From assembly GCA_023333565.1 (NCBI GenBank), contig JAJKFH010003680.1, positions 1,922,001 to 1,986,000 of the forward strand: a stretch of 64,000 bases of DNA, in the 5' to 3' direction. The position numbers were made by a program, and so were the translations under genes. The notes under the pieces are model-generated. The model had not been told where the DNA came from. It searched no databases and was given only the letters and a program-made list of their open reading frames with translations. Below, piece after piece: positions 25,101 to 35,990 of this stretch; position 1 is the first letter of the stretch; each line of letters starts with the position of its first letter. This stretch comes from Puffinus mauretanicus. Its lineage: Eukaryota > Chordata > Aves > Procellariiformes > Procellariidae.

Positions 25101-28100
25101 CCTTAAATCACCTCTGAAAAGCAGCACTGCTGATGTCTGAACAGTACTAGAGGCTCCTCCTAGTCTCTGAAAATCCTGTTGAAAATTACAAAGAACAGAG
25201 TTTATTTTAAGGTTTAACAAATTCTCTTTTAGACCTTCCTCCTTTGAAGAAATTCAAGTAAGAAGACTTGACCTGTTGTCTACTGCATCCTGTAGCTCTG
25301 GGAATGCTGTTATTTCTTACAGGCTATCTGTTGTCATCTACATACAGATATATCTGCAATCATGTGGCATTAGCTTTGTGGACATGAGCCCTTTGCGTTG
25401 CAATTATTTTTGTCCCATGCCTTGTTTTGAATTTTCAGTAGAATTTACCTTCAAGCCAACAGGCGTTTTCCCTACAAGACTGATTTTTGACTGTTGGTCT
25501 GAACCCTAGGCACACACTCTGGGGCTCTGGAAGCAGAGGAGATGGTGAGCACCAGCAGTGGGACTGGGAACACCCCAGCAACAACGCTACCCATTACTTA
25601 GACTCTAACCCTGCTCCCTCTCCTCAGCTGCAGGAGGTGCCATGGTAAAGCGCAGTTTTAAGCACACGTTGGAGAACATGCATGGTGGGTCAGAAAGCAA
25701 GCTCTGCTCACAGAGGGAAATATCTTACCTTGTCCAGTGTATTCTGGAAAGAGAGTGACATTACAAAGTAAGAAGGGAAGGAGTTATTGCAGCAAATAAC
25801 TTGTTAATAGCAGTGTCTATGGCTGGAGATGGGAATGTGCTGCAGGCCATCGTGTTGGGACACCTTTAGCTTCCTTGGTTCCTCTTGCTGGTTTGCAAAG
25901 CTCGGTGTGAGCTGTGCTGGAACCTCACTGTGACACAAAGCTGCTGCTCAGCAAGTTTGGTTACAGATAGAGATATAGGACTTGTGAGCTGACCCTGAAT
26001 AATTTGCAAAGGGAAAGTAAGGCTGGATTCAATGTGTTTCAACGGCCATGGCTCTGACAAGTGGCCCAAAGTTTGTGTGGCTTCACTTCTCATACTGACT
26101 TAGCAGCATCAGGAATAGGACAGAGAGCACCTCTTGGCTCCTCACTGGGAGCTTCTGCATGGGGATGGAGCACGTGGGGATGTGGGACCAGGAACTTCTT
26201 ATCATCCATTCTAACCTCAGCACCAAGCAGGAGATAGCTGATATTCAGTGGTGCATGGACTACATGGCTGAAGTAGGACATGTCAAAAGAGGACTTCTGG
26301 AGCTGCTAAGGGACTCAGGAACTGGTTTTGATCTATGCCTTGGAAAAAGTCATTGACTCTTCTTCTCTCAGGCAGGTAACACCATGCATCTCAGAGATAT
26401 CCTCATGAGCAGGTGCTTGTGACCTGAGGATCCAGAAGAGGGAACAACACAATGTTTCTGGCACTCACATAACCAGGCTTAACTCTAGATCTGCTGTTAG
26501 CAATAACAGCACCTGGTACATTGGATGCCCTGCTTAGTCCCCTTGGGGACTGGCTGCAATCCCACACCACGCCAAAGTGATTCTGCCCCATTGTGGCAGC
26601 TGTGAGGCTCATTGTCATCTGTTTGTTACTGGCTGCTTTTATCCAAATTGGTCTTTTTCCTTGACAGTGCAGCGAGGCAACGCTATTGCCAGGGAGCCAG
26701 TGCTATCAGGCAATAAACAAGCGTCTCAGTGCTGTCCAAACACAGTGTGTGATGGAGTTGAAGTGGTGGGTAATGCTTTCCTTGGGAGGCACCAGCCCCA
26801 CAGCTGATACCTGCCTCTGCCTCGGTCCATTGCCATATACCCTAGGAGGAGAGCTGGGACCTGAGGAGGGACCTACCTGTAAGACAGGGCTGGAGCTAAT
26901 GTGCAGAGCATTGCATTAAACCCTACTGTAGGTGCAGTGCCATTGTTCGTGTGAGGGGTGACAAGCACCCAGCTTGTCTTTTGAGACAAGTGCTGTGATT
27001 TGATTTGGGAACTGCACAGGATGACATCAGGCACAGCCAACAGTTCTATTTTTACAAGACATCAGTATTTGACTAGGAGAATTTACAATGTGGCTAGAGG
27101 AGAAAACCACATCTGAGACAGTTCTCTTGTAGCCAATAATATGAAAGCTATTTGCCTGAATATTTCTTAGTAAAAGTGTTTTGGAGTTTGAGGATGAGGT
27201 AAATTGCAAAATCCCCTTTCTTCCTCACCCCTCTGGTAGTCCAGAGGACACATGAGCAAAGTCAAGATGTCTCAAGAACAAATTGTATTCTCATCCTGGC
27301 TGCTTTCAGTAGGAATAAAATGCAACCCAGACGTGCTGCAGAGAAGCAGAGCAAAGCCTACTCCTGCTATTTTATGATCAAGAAAACGCAAACTGTTTTT
27401 TCTAAAGGCTTGAGGGGAGAGGGATGCAGAAACTGTGAGCTCCCAAGGTGAACGGCCTGGCATCATGGAGAAGAGGAGCAGATGGGACTCCTCGTTCCAA
27501 ACTTCTGAGGCAAATGCAAACAAAATGATACAGGGTTTAAAAGAATGATGAAGAAACAGAGCCCTAAAACTAAAATGAAATCCGGCCTTGAGCTCAGGAG
27601 AGTGTCACCCTGAATGTCACAGGTATGATTGCTTGTCCCTTGAATACATGTCATATGACAGAAGCCCTCCAGGATCTCACGGGCAGAGCATGGCCAGGGT
27701 GGAGGAGCACAGGGAGGAGGGTTCATTGATGGGAGGCTCAGGGAGGAAACAGAATTGTACCACCTCATAGGCAGCAGTGGGAGGAACGCCTCATGGCAGG
27801 ATGGCGTCAGTCTGTGCAAGCTGACAGCTGTAGTGTGGATGGGAGAATGACTCTATCAAGGATGCCCCTGGGAAGTGTCTGAGCTGCTGGGAGAACCAAG
27901 GGATGGTGCTGGGGTGCAGTTTTTAGGAACACAGGTATTTGGGCAACAATTGCACTTGTATTTTAGATGCAGAGGTGGCCATCCACCATCTCCTAGGCCA
28001 AGACTGCTCATAGGAGAGAGAACCCTGCCAGTACCTGCAAAGGTGGCTACAAATACGGTGTTATCCCTTGGGAGAGATATCTGGAGTCCCTGCATACAGA

Positions 28101-28194
28101 TCTCTGAAAACATCAGGTCAGTGCCTGTGCCAGCCAGCAACCAACTGGAAAGTGAGAAATTGGGAGAGAAATGAGAGCAGTGCAGCACTGAAAC
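13146..28194. other. Intergenic region between STX12 and CITED4, left part
   Basis: About 15 kb in which no conserved coding exon, RNA gene or clear mobile element was recognised on either strand. The first 2 kb are AT-rich; the rest is mixed. Many short open frames exist, but none resembles a known protein or has convincing splice sites. A slightly CpG-rich patch lies near 19445-19760, with a short open frame starting MAAGRKRPAPA, but it is not supported as a gene. Confidence 0.6.
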
Positions 28195-28357
28195 AAGGGT
28201 CCAGAGAAATCCCACCCCCTGAGGTTTTCAAAATTTGACTGGACAAGGCCCTGAGCAGCCTGCCCTACCTTTGAATGCAGTCCTGCTTAGAGCAGGAGAT
28301 GGGACTGAGTGACCTCCAAAGGTCCCTCCCAGTCTAAATCTTTCTGTGGTTCTGTGA
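28195..28357 (+). mobile_element. CR1 LINE 3' end fragment
   Basis: The segment matches the usual CR1 3' end in order: a GAGGTTTTCAAAA-type motif, ACTGGACAAGGCCCTGAGCA, GAGCAGGAGATGGGACT, TGACCTCCAAAGGTCCC, and a degenerate TTCTGTGATGA tail. It is 5' truncated, as is normal for CR1. Confidence 0.85.
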
Positions 28358-29389
28358 TGAATGTTTGAAATATAGAACAGCCAGACCTAATTATAGCATT
28401 GGAGAAATCCATGACACATCTACGGCTTAAACAAGTGCTGTTCCCTCCTCCATCCCATAAAACTGGAGACAGGACAGAAAAAGGCAATCATGACAACTTC
28501 CAACACAAAGTGATACTTGAATGGGGAGAGACTCAGGAGGGAACATCACAGGAGCTATAAAATCATTATTGGTGTGGAGAAGGTGACGAAGAAATGATTG
28601 GGAATTAGGGGACACCCAACAAAGTGAGCGGGTGGCAGGTTTAAAATGAAGAGGAGCTTACAGAGCTTAAGCTTCTTATGAAGAGCTTGATTACATCTTC
28701 ATAAGTCACTTGTGGATTTCATCGGCACAAGATATTGCTGAAGTAAAATGTACCTATGAATTAAAAAGTGATTGCAAGTGTAGGGTGGGTAGGTTCATAG
28801 CTGGGTATTTAACATGGTAAAAACATATCCTGTGGCTCAGAACTCCTTGGACCACTACTTTCAGAAAGTTGTGAAAGAGCATTGTGAGAAGCTCTTTGTA
28901 CAATCACTTGATTTCTCAAATTTCCTCCCTGACTACCCAATCCCAGAGAGCAGGTAGGGCTAGGTGGGCTTTTAGCTTGACTTTCCCTGGCAGTTCTCAC
29001 TTGATGTTCTCAATCACTTTGGCTGCAAATGGGACTTTGTCTCTTTTTGGCAGTGTTATACTGGCTCATGCCCAAATTTCCAGTTATGGCCAGTGAGAGC
29101 GGGTACACATGCAGATGGGTAACCCCCAGCTTGGGAAGACCACATGTTCCTGGGCTGCACAGCACTGCCCCAGCCTGCGGCTGACAGCAGTGCCGAGGGC
29201 AGAGGGGATGCTGGCACACTTGCCGTGGTCCTTCCCAGGTTCACTCTCCAGCACTGAGTGATCTCAAAGACCTCCTGAATCAAAGACTTCCTGACTCAGA
29301 AACAGGATCTTTTTATTGGGATGGATTTTTTTCCCCAGGTCTTTTGTCTATCTGCCCTTCGAAGCCATGTGTCTCAGCACCTATCACAT
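28358..29389. other. Intergenic, nothing recognised
   Basis: No gene or repeat family was recognised between the two CR1 elements. Confidence 0.5.
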
Positions 29390-30485
29390 CCTGCGGCGTA
29401 AGAGGTGTCCTGGGTCAGGCCAAAAGATCTGCCAGATAGTTTCATATCCTGCCTCCAACATTGTCCTCAGCAGATGCCTTCAGCAGAACACAAGCATAAG
29501 GCAAGCATGCATGATAGTGCATGCTTGGCCAGTTTTCCAGCCCTTAACTCTCTGTTGCTCTTGCAACCTCCTAAGCAGACATTATTTTTATGTGCTTACA
29601 GACCCTTCATGGATTTTTCTTCCAGGAACTTGTCTGGCCATGCCTCAAACCCTCAGCATATCCACAACATCTTGTGCAGGGGAGTCCCGCAGCTCAATCA
29701 TTCATTGTTGAAAAAGTCACCTCCTTTAATTTGCTTTGAAGAGTTCATATACTCCCATGCTGTCAGAAAGAGCTTCACTGTTTGAGCTGCATGTTGCATT
29801 GAACCTGGCCCCTACCACCTAAATTTGCAGAAATCAACAGATACCTTCCATTACACCTGGGGAAAATAATTCCCTAGTCACCTTCCCCTTTCACTTATTT
29901 TATAAATCTCTGTTGCCCAGCCTTCTTCCTGACTGAAGAGTCCCAGTCTATTTTGTGGCTTCTTTTGAGAAACATTACTCTGCCTCAGTTGCTTCCTCCT
30001 TCTGTACAGTTTCTCTAGTTTTACGTTATCATTTTTCTGATGAACAGACAGAATTTTGGACAATTTGCTACCGTGGGCAGTGCACAGGATGCAGCTGAAC
30101 TGTGTATTGATACTGTAGGGCATTCACTGTTTGGTTCTGCTTTCTATTCCTCTCCTAATGATTTCCCTTTGCTTGTCTGGCTCCTCCTGAACAGCAAGCT
30201 GAGATTTTTCATAGGAATATTCATTGTAATGCTGAGATCTTTCCTGAGTGGCTGTAGTTTAAAGCCCAGCACTGTGTGTGAAGTGAGGAGACATCAACCC
30301 TAGACATACCATTTCATATTTACCAGTCATTGCTCATCTTATTGCCCAGTCACTCACTATTAGCAGATCCTTCACCAGCTCTCTGCACTGGACTTTCATC
30401 TTTGCTACTCTGACTCACCGAGCATTATCAGCAAACTTCATCACCTTCAGAGCACATGTGGTCAAAGTCAGGGATGTAGAGAAAT
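29390..30485 (-). mobile_element. Old, degenerate CR1-type LINE relic (about 1.1 kb)
   Basis: Several separated blocks match, in the right order, the reverse complement of the old CR1-type elements common in turtles, crocodilians and birds. They include GTGTCCTGGGTCAGGCCAAA, TATCCTGCCTCCAACA, the CCACAACATCTTGTGCAGGG block, GAAGAGTCCCAGTCTATTTT, CCTCTCCTAATGATT and TTGCCCAGTCACTCACT, ending near ATTATCAGCAAACTTCATCA. The element is riddled with small changes and has no intact open frame, so it is a fossil. Boundaries are approximate. Confidence 0.65.
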
Positions 30486-32770
30486 GCCTTGTCTTTCTGT
30501 ACTTTCACACTCACCTACTCCCAGAGGCTGCCCTCCAGACCTGGTCTTCACAAGAATAGCTGCAAAGTCTATTTGGAGTATAACAGAGGATCCAGCCTAG
30601 GTGAGGGGACAGGGTGGCTGTGTCCCAGCCATCCCATCTGGACTAGGCGGTGGGGTGGGAGAAACTTACTTCTTCCCCAACACAGAAAACAGACTCCCGG
30701 TATCTCAGAGGAGAGGTGCTTCCCAGCAGTTGTCTGTAAACACAACCTCTCTACATGAGGAGTTCGCTTGTGTCCTCAAAGCTCCCAAACTGATTGGCAC
30801 TGTCATTCAGCAACCGTTTGCAGTGCCCTGCGGTGCCTGTCGGCCCCCTACAGATACCAGAGCTCTGGAGCGTCACCTTGCTGCCCTCCTGCCTGCTGCT
30901 GGATGAAGAGGTCAGTGTCAGCCAGACGGGAAAAGCAGAGTTTCGGTCCTGTGATATTTTTGGTGATCTTGGATGACTTTGAGAAACTCGTCTGCAGACC
31001 CAGGTAGCCGGGTCACCCCATTGTGCCACCTGGCACCTCTGCTCACTGCGTGGTGCCAGCCACCCTGCCGGGGGACCTGGACAGGCAGGCTGCACTGTAA
31101 AGTCGCGTGGAGAGGGAGAACCGGAGCCGTCCCAGCTGCAGCTCATGCTGTTGTAGCTGGTCCTGTGTGCCTAACACAAGGCATACAGAGCAGGCAGCAC
31201 GAAGAGGGGTGGTCCAAACTGCACCTAAACCAAGAAGGCATTAGAAAGGAGATGATCACTGGACTCATCCACTCTAACCCAGCCAGAAGGAATAGGCCTG
31301 TAGCAGAAATCATAAGTGGTTTTGGCCTGGGTTATCTAGGAAATCATAGAGGCTGACCACAACAGTATTTTTCAGGGAAATGAAGAGAGAACACACCCGA
31401 GGAGTTCATTCCTGCTCTGAAGTTTGCATTTGTATGAAAGCTGACATGGAAATAATCTCAACTGAGCCTGCTAGGACAGACTCCCAAGAAAATCCGGACT
31501 GGGACCCCCCAGTCACTCCACATCTCTGGTAACATCAGCTCCCCTGCTCCGACTTAAATCAACAGCCCTTTCCCAGTGTACCGCACAGCCCCCCAAGAGG
31601 ATGTACAGACATGTTCTTCTGCCCAGTTTACATCAAATGCCAAGTGCTTCTTGTGGAGAAACGTGTTCCTGTTCCTGGGAAACCTCTGCAGAAATTGCTA
31701 CAGTTGACAATCCTGCATCGGTGGGCTGGCCATAGCTCCCCACTTGTAGCTGGGACACTGTAGGCCACAATGGCGTGTCAGACAGCCTGCACCCCCCACA
31801 ACCACAGCTGACAGCCTAGAATATGCCCTGTTTATTTTGGGGTTCAGCTACTTTTGCTCTGAGGATTAAATCCAGTTGCCAACTCCTTGCTGCTTACCTA
31901 CAACCTGCTGACCAAGCCATCTGCTATTCTGGAGATGCACAGAGAAAGCAAAGCTCTTCCAGGTCTCAAACAGCCCATCACAGCTGACAGCCCAAGTAGG
32001 GCTCTCCCACCTGCAACACAAGCCCTTCCATTTACTTTTTGACCAGCTCTCCAGATTGCACAAGCATAACCACTGAAAGGACAGGACAGGACTTTAACAA
32101 TTGCTCTTGAGTTGTGCAAGAACAAGGCCAGGGGACACTGACAGGCAATCCAAAGCGTGGTCAGAGTGATCCAGCCACTCCAGTACCAGCATCCACAGCC
32201 CCATTGCTACAGGGCAGGAAAGGGACACATGGGAATATTCCTGAACTCTGCAAAAGGACTGGCTGGGAACCCTTTAAAAAGAAAAACCTAAGCTCTGGAA
32301 GAGTAAGAGATCAAAGGCTGTCTTGATTTTTAGAGCCTTTGTGGCATAGAAAACTGCAGCAGAGAGCTCCTAGCAGAGCTGCATCCCCGCTGTCAGAGCT
32401 GCACTTGGTCTGAAAGAAGCGTAAGGAGTCACCAGCCACTTCTCTGAGCACCTTGGGTCAGCCAGCAGCAGGGCTGCAAGCAACAGCAGCCACTCTGCAA
32501 CAGGCCAGCACCATCCACATTAGGAATTTGCCCTCAGTACAGAGAAGGAGCATCTCATCTTCCCAGCCACACTTTGAGGATTGACTTAGTCCAAGCACTA
32601 AACTAGAAACACAATCCTTACAACTTAGGTGTCAGGTGGGGGACACTAGCGACTGGATCCACAGCCCACCGACGGGAGCGAAGAAAGCACTTCTCCCCAG
32701 TGCTCAACACCGCACTGCACTTGTGCCAGAGACGAGCACTAAACAAATGCACACGGGAGATATTTCACCT
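30486..32770. other. Intergenic, nothing recognised
   Basis: No coding exon or repeat family was recognised. A possible distal CITED4 polyadenylation signal lies at the right end. Confidence 0.5.
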
Positions 32771-32776
32771 TTTATT
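32771..32776 (-). terminator. CITED4: Possible distal polyadenylation signal of CITED4
   Basis: The minus strand reads AATAAA here, about 1.2 kb downstream of the CITED4 stop codon. It would be used only if the proximal signal at 33232 is skipped. Confidence 0.35.
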
Positions 32777-33231
32777 TGCAAATTCATCTGTACATTCTCA
32801 CTTGGTTGTTGAGTGACAGCTGCCAGGAGCTGTCAGCAGCAGGGGGCAGCAGCAACCAGGAGTTAACAGGAGCTTTCCACAGTGCCTGGAAACAAGAGAC
32901 AGCAGAGGAAATAAAACCCCACTAGCTTTTACATTTAACCTTTTCCGAGTGAGGGAATTAGAAATCGAGTCATCTTTATCACATTCAGAAAGGTGTTGGA
33001 TTTACAGTCCTATGCGTTCAGCATAAAGATCTCAGGTTGAAGTGACTATCTGCAGAGCAGCTTGAAAATTATCCTAGGCTTTCTTTTTTTGAAGCCAGCA
33101 TCTTAAAGCTGCAGTACTCTCCATGCATCCTTCCCAGCAGTCCCAAAGCCAAATAACAAAAGAAGCCCTTGCAAATAAATAATCATAGGAAAATAAATAA
33201 GACTAGATCTGGAATATACAGTTACACGGTC

Positions 33232-33237
33232 TTTATT
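33232..33237 (-). terminator. CITED4: Likely polyadenylation signal of CITED4
   Basis: The minus strand reads AATAAA about 770 bases downstream of the CITED4 stop codon. It is the first good signal found after the stop and would give a 3' UTR of about 0.8 kb (roughly 33215-34008). Confidence 0.5.
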
Positions 33238-34008
33238 TGGTTTCAGAGGTGGAAAAAAGTGGAGCTAGACTGCAGCTTTAAGCCTTATGCCTGAATCAAC
33301 CTCAAACACTTTGTAGATTTTACAGTTGATTAGCTGTACAGGTCGGAGATCCGAAGTTCCACAGAGATGAACATTTAGGCACATACGCACTCCCTTCCCC
33401 AAGGCATACTTAATTTTTCTCAGCCAGTTAAAAAAAGCCTGCTGGAGGGGAAGTGTCCCCTTTCCAAGCTGAACAGACGAGACTGAAGACCTATTTACTG
33501 TCACAGTAAAAAGTCCCAACAAATATCTAACCCCACCCATGTTTGCAAGGGGAAACTGGTTCAAACCATGCACCAGGGAGACAATCCTCTCTCAGGGGAT
33601 CCTTTAACTTTGCTGGCACCATAGAATCCTTGAGCAAATCCAGCTACCAGCAGGGCTGCCAGCTGCTCATCGCTTCCTGCGCTCAAAGCCTAGTTGTGGA
33701 AAGTCATAAGTCCATTATTTCTACTTAAGCCAGAAATCCTGTTAATGCCATTTAGAGGCAGCTCTACAGCAAGAGCTCTTGATCTGCTCTGTTTGGGGTA
33801 CACACCCCCTCCCCAGGAACTCCCAAATGAAAAACCACACAGCAGAGAAAAGCAATCCATTGCAAGCCAGTGTCCGATGATTGTCTCTTTGGAGAGGTCA
33901 GGAATCCAGGACAGGGCAAGGCAGGGGACAGGAGGAGGATGGCAGGTGGAGAAGGAAGTTAGAAACAAACACAAAACCACCAAGACACAAGGAGGAGCTC
34001 AAAGCCCC
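33238..34008 (-). other. CITED4: CITED4 3' UTR (predicted)
   Basis: The sequence from the stop codon to the first AATAAA contains no other gene. The extent is inferred only from the polyadenylation signal. Confidence 0.45.
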
Positions 34009-34623
34009 TCAACAGCTGATGGCACTGGGTTGCTGTTTGCTAACAAAGTCTGAAATGAAGTCGAACTCGTTCTGTCCCAAGAATAGCTCTGGCAGCTCCT
34101 GAATCCGGTCCAACCCCAGTTCCAGGACAAGGGATGTCAAAACCTCCTCATCTATGAGATCAGTGTCCATAACGTTCAAGGTCAGCGCTGGTGAGGGCAT
34201 GTGCTGCATGCCTGGGTGCTGGCTTGGCCCCACTCGGTACTGCTGGGCACCAGCTCCCATGGGCCCGTTGCTCATACCCAGCGGGTGACCCTGGTACTGG
34301 GTGTTGAGTTTTTGTAGGTGCATGCTAGCCATTAGCTGCTGGGTGCCCACCGGCCCCATGTATTGCTGCTGCTGACTGGGGCCATTGAACATCATCGCAT
34401 TCTGCATCTGGTGGTGGCCCATCTGTCCGCTGAGGTTGGGTCTCGGCCTCATCGCACCATCCATGCCAGCCCCTCCATAGGGCATCATCTGACTGGCGGC
34501 AGGCAGTGTCCTCAGCACATGCTGCCCGTGCTGCGGGGGTCCCTGCAGCCCACTCACCCCCATGCGGTAGCTCTGCAGCCCGGTGCCACCGTGGCTCATG
34601 GACATCATCATGTGCTCAGCCAT
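34009..34623 (-). CDS. CITED4: Cbp/p300-interacting transactivator 4 (CITED family)
   Basis: This 204-residue protein is encoded in one exon, with ATG in a strong context (G at -3 and +4) and a TGA stop. CITED proteins lack a DNA-binding domain. They bind the TAZ1 (CH1) domain of CBP/p300, competing with HIF-1alpha, and co-activate factors such as TFAP2. The conserved C-terminal acidic domain is at about 152-193: MDTDLIDEEVLTSL, then the LPEL motif at 177-180, then FLGQNEFDF. The protein ends in Ser-Cys like the rest of the family. FLGQ (not WLGQ) and the LTSL, HVLRTLP and MRPRP motifs favour CITED4 over CITED1/2. The N-terminal half is Met/Gln/Gly-rich with QQQQ at 84-87. It keeps ASMHLQKLNTQYQG (99-112), a motif of CITED1/2 that is degraded in human CITED4. 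A CITED3 label used in some non-mammals cannot be fully excluded. Confidence 0.9.
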   Translation of the reverse strand: MAEHMMMSMSHGGTGLQSYRMGVSGLQGPPQHGQHVLRTLPAASQMMPYGGAGMDGAMRPRPNLSGQMGHHQMQNAMMFNGPSQQQQYMGPVGTQQLMASMHLQKLNTQYQGHPLGMSNGPMGAGAQQYRVGPSQHPGMQHMPSPALTLNVMDTDLIDEEVLTSLVLELGLDRIQELPELFLGQNEFDFISDFVSKQQPSAISC

Positions 34624-34635
34624 GGCTCCAGGCCC

Positions 34636-34879
34636 CTGCAAGGCGACACACGGCTCAGGGCAAGGCTTCCCACTCCCGTCCGAGCCGGCTCCGACCGAGG
34701 ATCCCGGAGCACCCCCCACCTTCGCCCCGGGAGGAAGGCACCGCGCTGCAACCTCTCTGGGAGTCGAGCTGCTGCCCGCCGCTGGCGGACAAAGCTCAGC
34801 GCGGCGCGCCCCGCGGCGGCCCTGCGCACCGCCCCGCGGCCGCGACGGGGAGCCGGGCTCTGCCCGCGCGGGTACGCAC
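34636..34879 (-). other. CITED4: Predicted intron in the CITED4 5' UTR
   Basis: A good acceptor, GTGTCGCCTTGCAG, lies 12 bases before the ATG. A good donor, ATCG followed by GTGCGTAC, lies 244 bases further upstream. A non-coding first exon followed by a coding exon is the layout I recall for CITED2. Coordinates are predicted from splice motifs only. Confidence 0.6.
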
Positions 34880-34957
34880 CGATCCGGGGCTCCGGCGGGT
34901 AGCGGGTCCACGCAGCAGCAGCGCCGCGCTGGCTCGGCTCGGCTCGGCTCGGCTCGC
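34880..34957 (-). other. CITED4: Predicted non-coding first exon of CITED4
   Basis: The right boundary is an estimate placed about 30 bases downstream of a TATA-like element at 34985-34991. The left boundary is the GTGCGTAC donor. The exon includes most of the (GGCTC)5 repeat. Confidence 0.45.
34931..34955. repeat. (GGCTC)5 microsatellite
   Basis: Five perfect copies of GGCTC on the plus strand (GAGCC on the CITED4 strand) lie in the predicted first exon or core promoter. Confidence 0.9.
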
Positions 34958-35240
34958 TGTGTGCGGGGCGTCGCGCTGCCGGCAGTTATAGGGACGCGGG
35001 CAGGGGCGGGCCGCCCGGCCCGGCCCCCCGCCGCCCATTGGAGCGCGGCCCGGTGCTGCCCGGCCCTGCCGGTGCTGCCCGGCCCCCGACGGGGCGGGCG
35101 GGCGGCACAATGGCCCGGCCGCTTCCGCGGCTGGCAGGCTCGCTCCCGGGAGGGTAGGGCACGGCATGGCAGGGCTGCTGGTGGGGCTCTCCGAGCTGGG
35201 CTCGCAACACGCCCCCTGGGCGCGATACGACCCGTTGTCA
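34958..35240 (-). promoter_or_regulatory. CITED4: CITED4 promoter (TATA-like, GC boxes, CCAAT) in a CpG island
   Basis: On the minus strand a CTATAAC element (34985-34991), a GC box (plus strand GGGGCGGG, 35002-35009) and a CCAAT box (35037-35041) occur in the usual order and spacing upstream of the predicted start. The whole stretch from about 34640 to 35240 is CpG-rich, in contrast to its surroundings. Confidence 0.65.
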
Positions 35241-35990
35241 CGACACGGCCCAGCTTGAGGGGGACTGGCTGCCTCCAGCACGTAGGGGACTGAGGTTGGC
35301 AAATCCCCACTGTCAGGGCTTTGGGATTGGGCGCTCTCCGCTTGGATCCGAGGTGCAGACACCTTGGGCAGGCTGGGGAGGAAAGGAATGGATGGCATCC
35401 AGGGCGCCCAGCCCAGCACCTTCAGTTTCCTGCTGCTACCCTGCTGGGGGCCAGGAGCTCCACAATGCACACTCTGTTCCTGAACAGGATGCCAAGGTCC
35501 AGCCATGCTGCCTGGTGTTACCATCCCCACAGATGGTGCATGCACTGTCCTGTTTTTCCATGTCAGCATCAACAAGGGCAAGGGGCATGGAGGTGGTTGG
35601 GAATAAGGGATAGTGTCCCCAGCATGCTGGGCTGGGGATCCCTTAGTGTGGTATGGGCACCACAATTCCTCCAGGGATACACGGCTGCAGAAAACTTGGG
35701 TCATCCCTGTTCAATAGCCCACTTATGTGCCTTGGGGTTGGGCCTGGGGTGACCGGGGAACCTCAGGCAGGTCATTTCTGCTCCCAACCCATGCACGCCG
35801 GGAATGGTGGTGTGTTCACGCGAAGCACTAATTTTGAACTGTATTTGCTGGCATTGTATTCACTCTGCTTCCTGAGCAGGGACCCTGTCTGCCTCTGATA
35901 CTGCAAATGGCGTAAGATTAACTCTCTGGAGAGAGCCATCCCTCCAGTGCCTTCCTCTCCCGCAGTGCCACTCTGACCAAGCCTTCCTAC

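Noticed and set aside
29316..29785. Overlapping plus-strand frames near 29.3-29.8 kb
   Set aside because: They fall within the degenerate CR1 relic in the antisense direction.
34583..35293. 236-codon plus-strand frame antisense to CITED4
   Set aside because: It is a GC-rich shadow of the CITED4 CpG island, with Ala/Arg/Pro-rich low-complexity translation.
34624..35310. Treating the full 433-codon minus frame as the CITED4 protein
   Set aside because: Family proteins start at the MAEH/MADH methionine. The upstream part crosses a predicted intron and promoter and has no family similarity. It is kept only as a finding.
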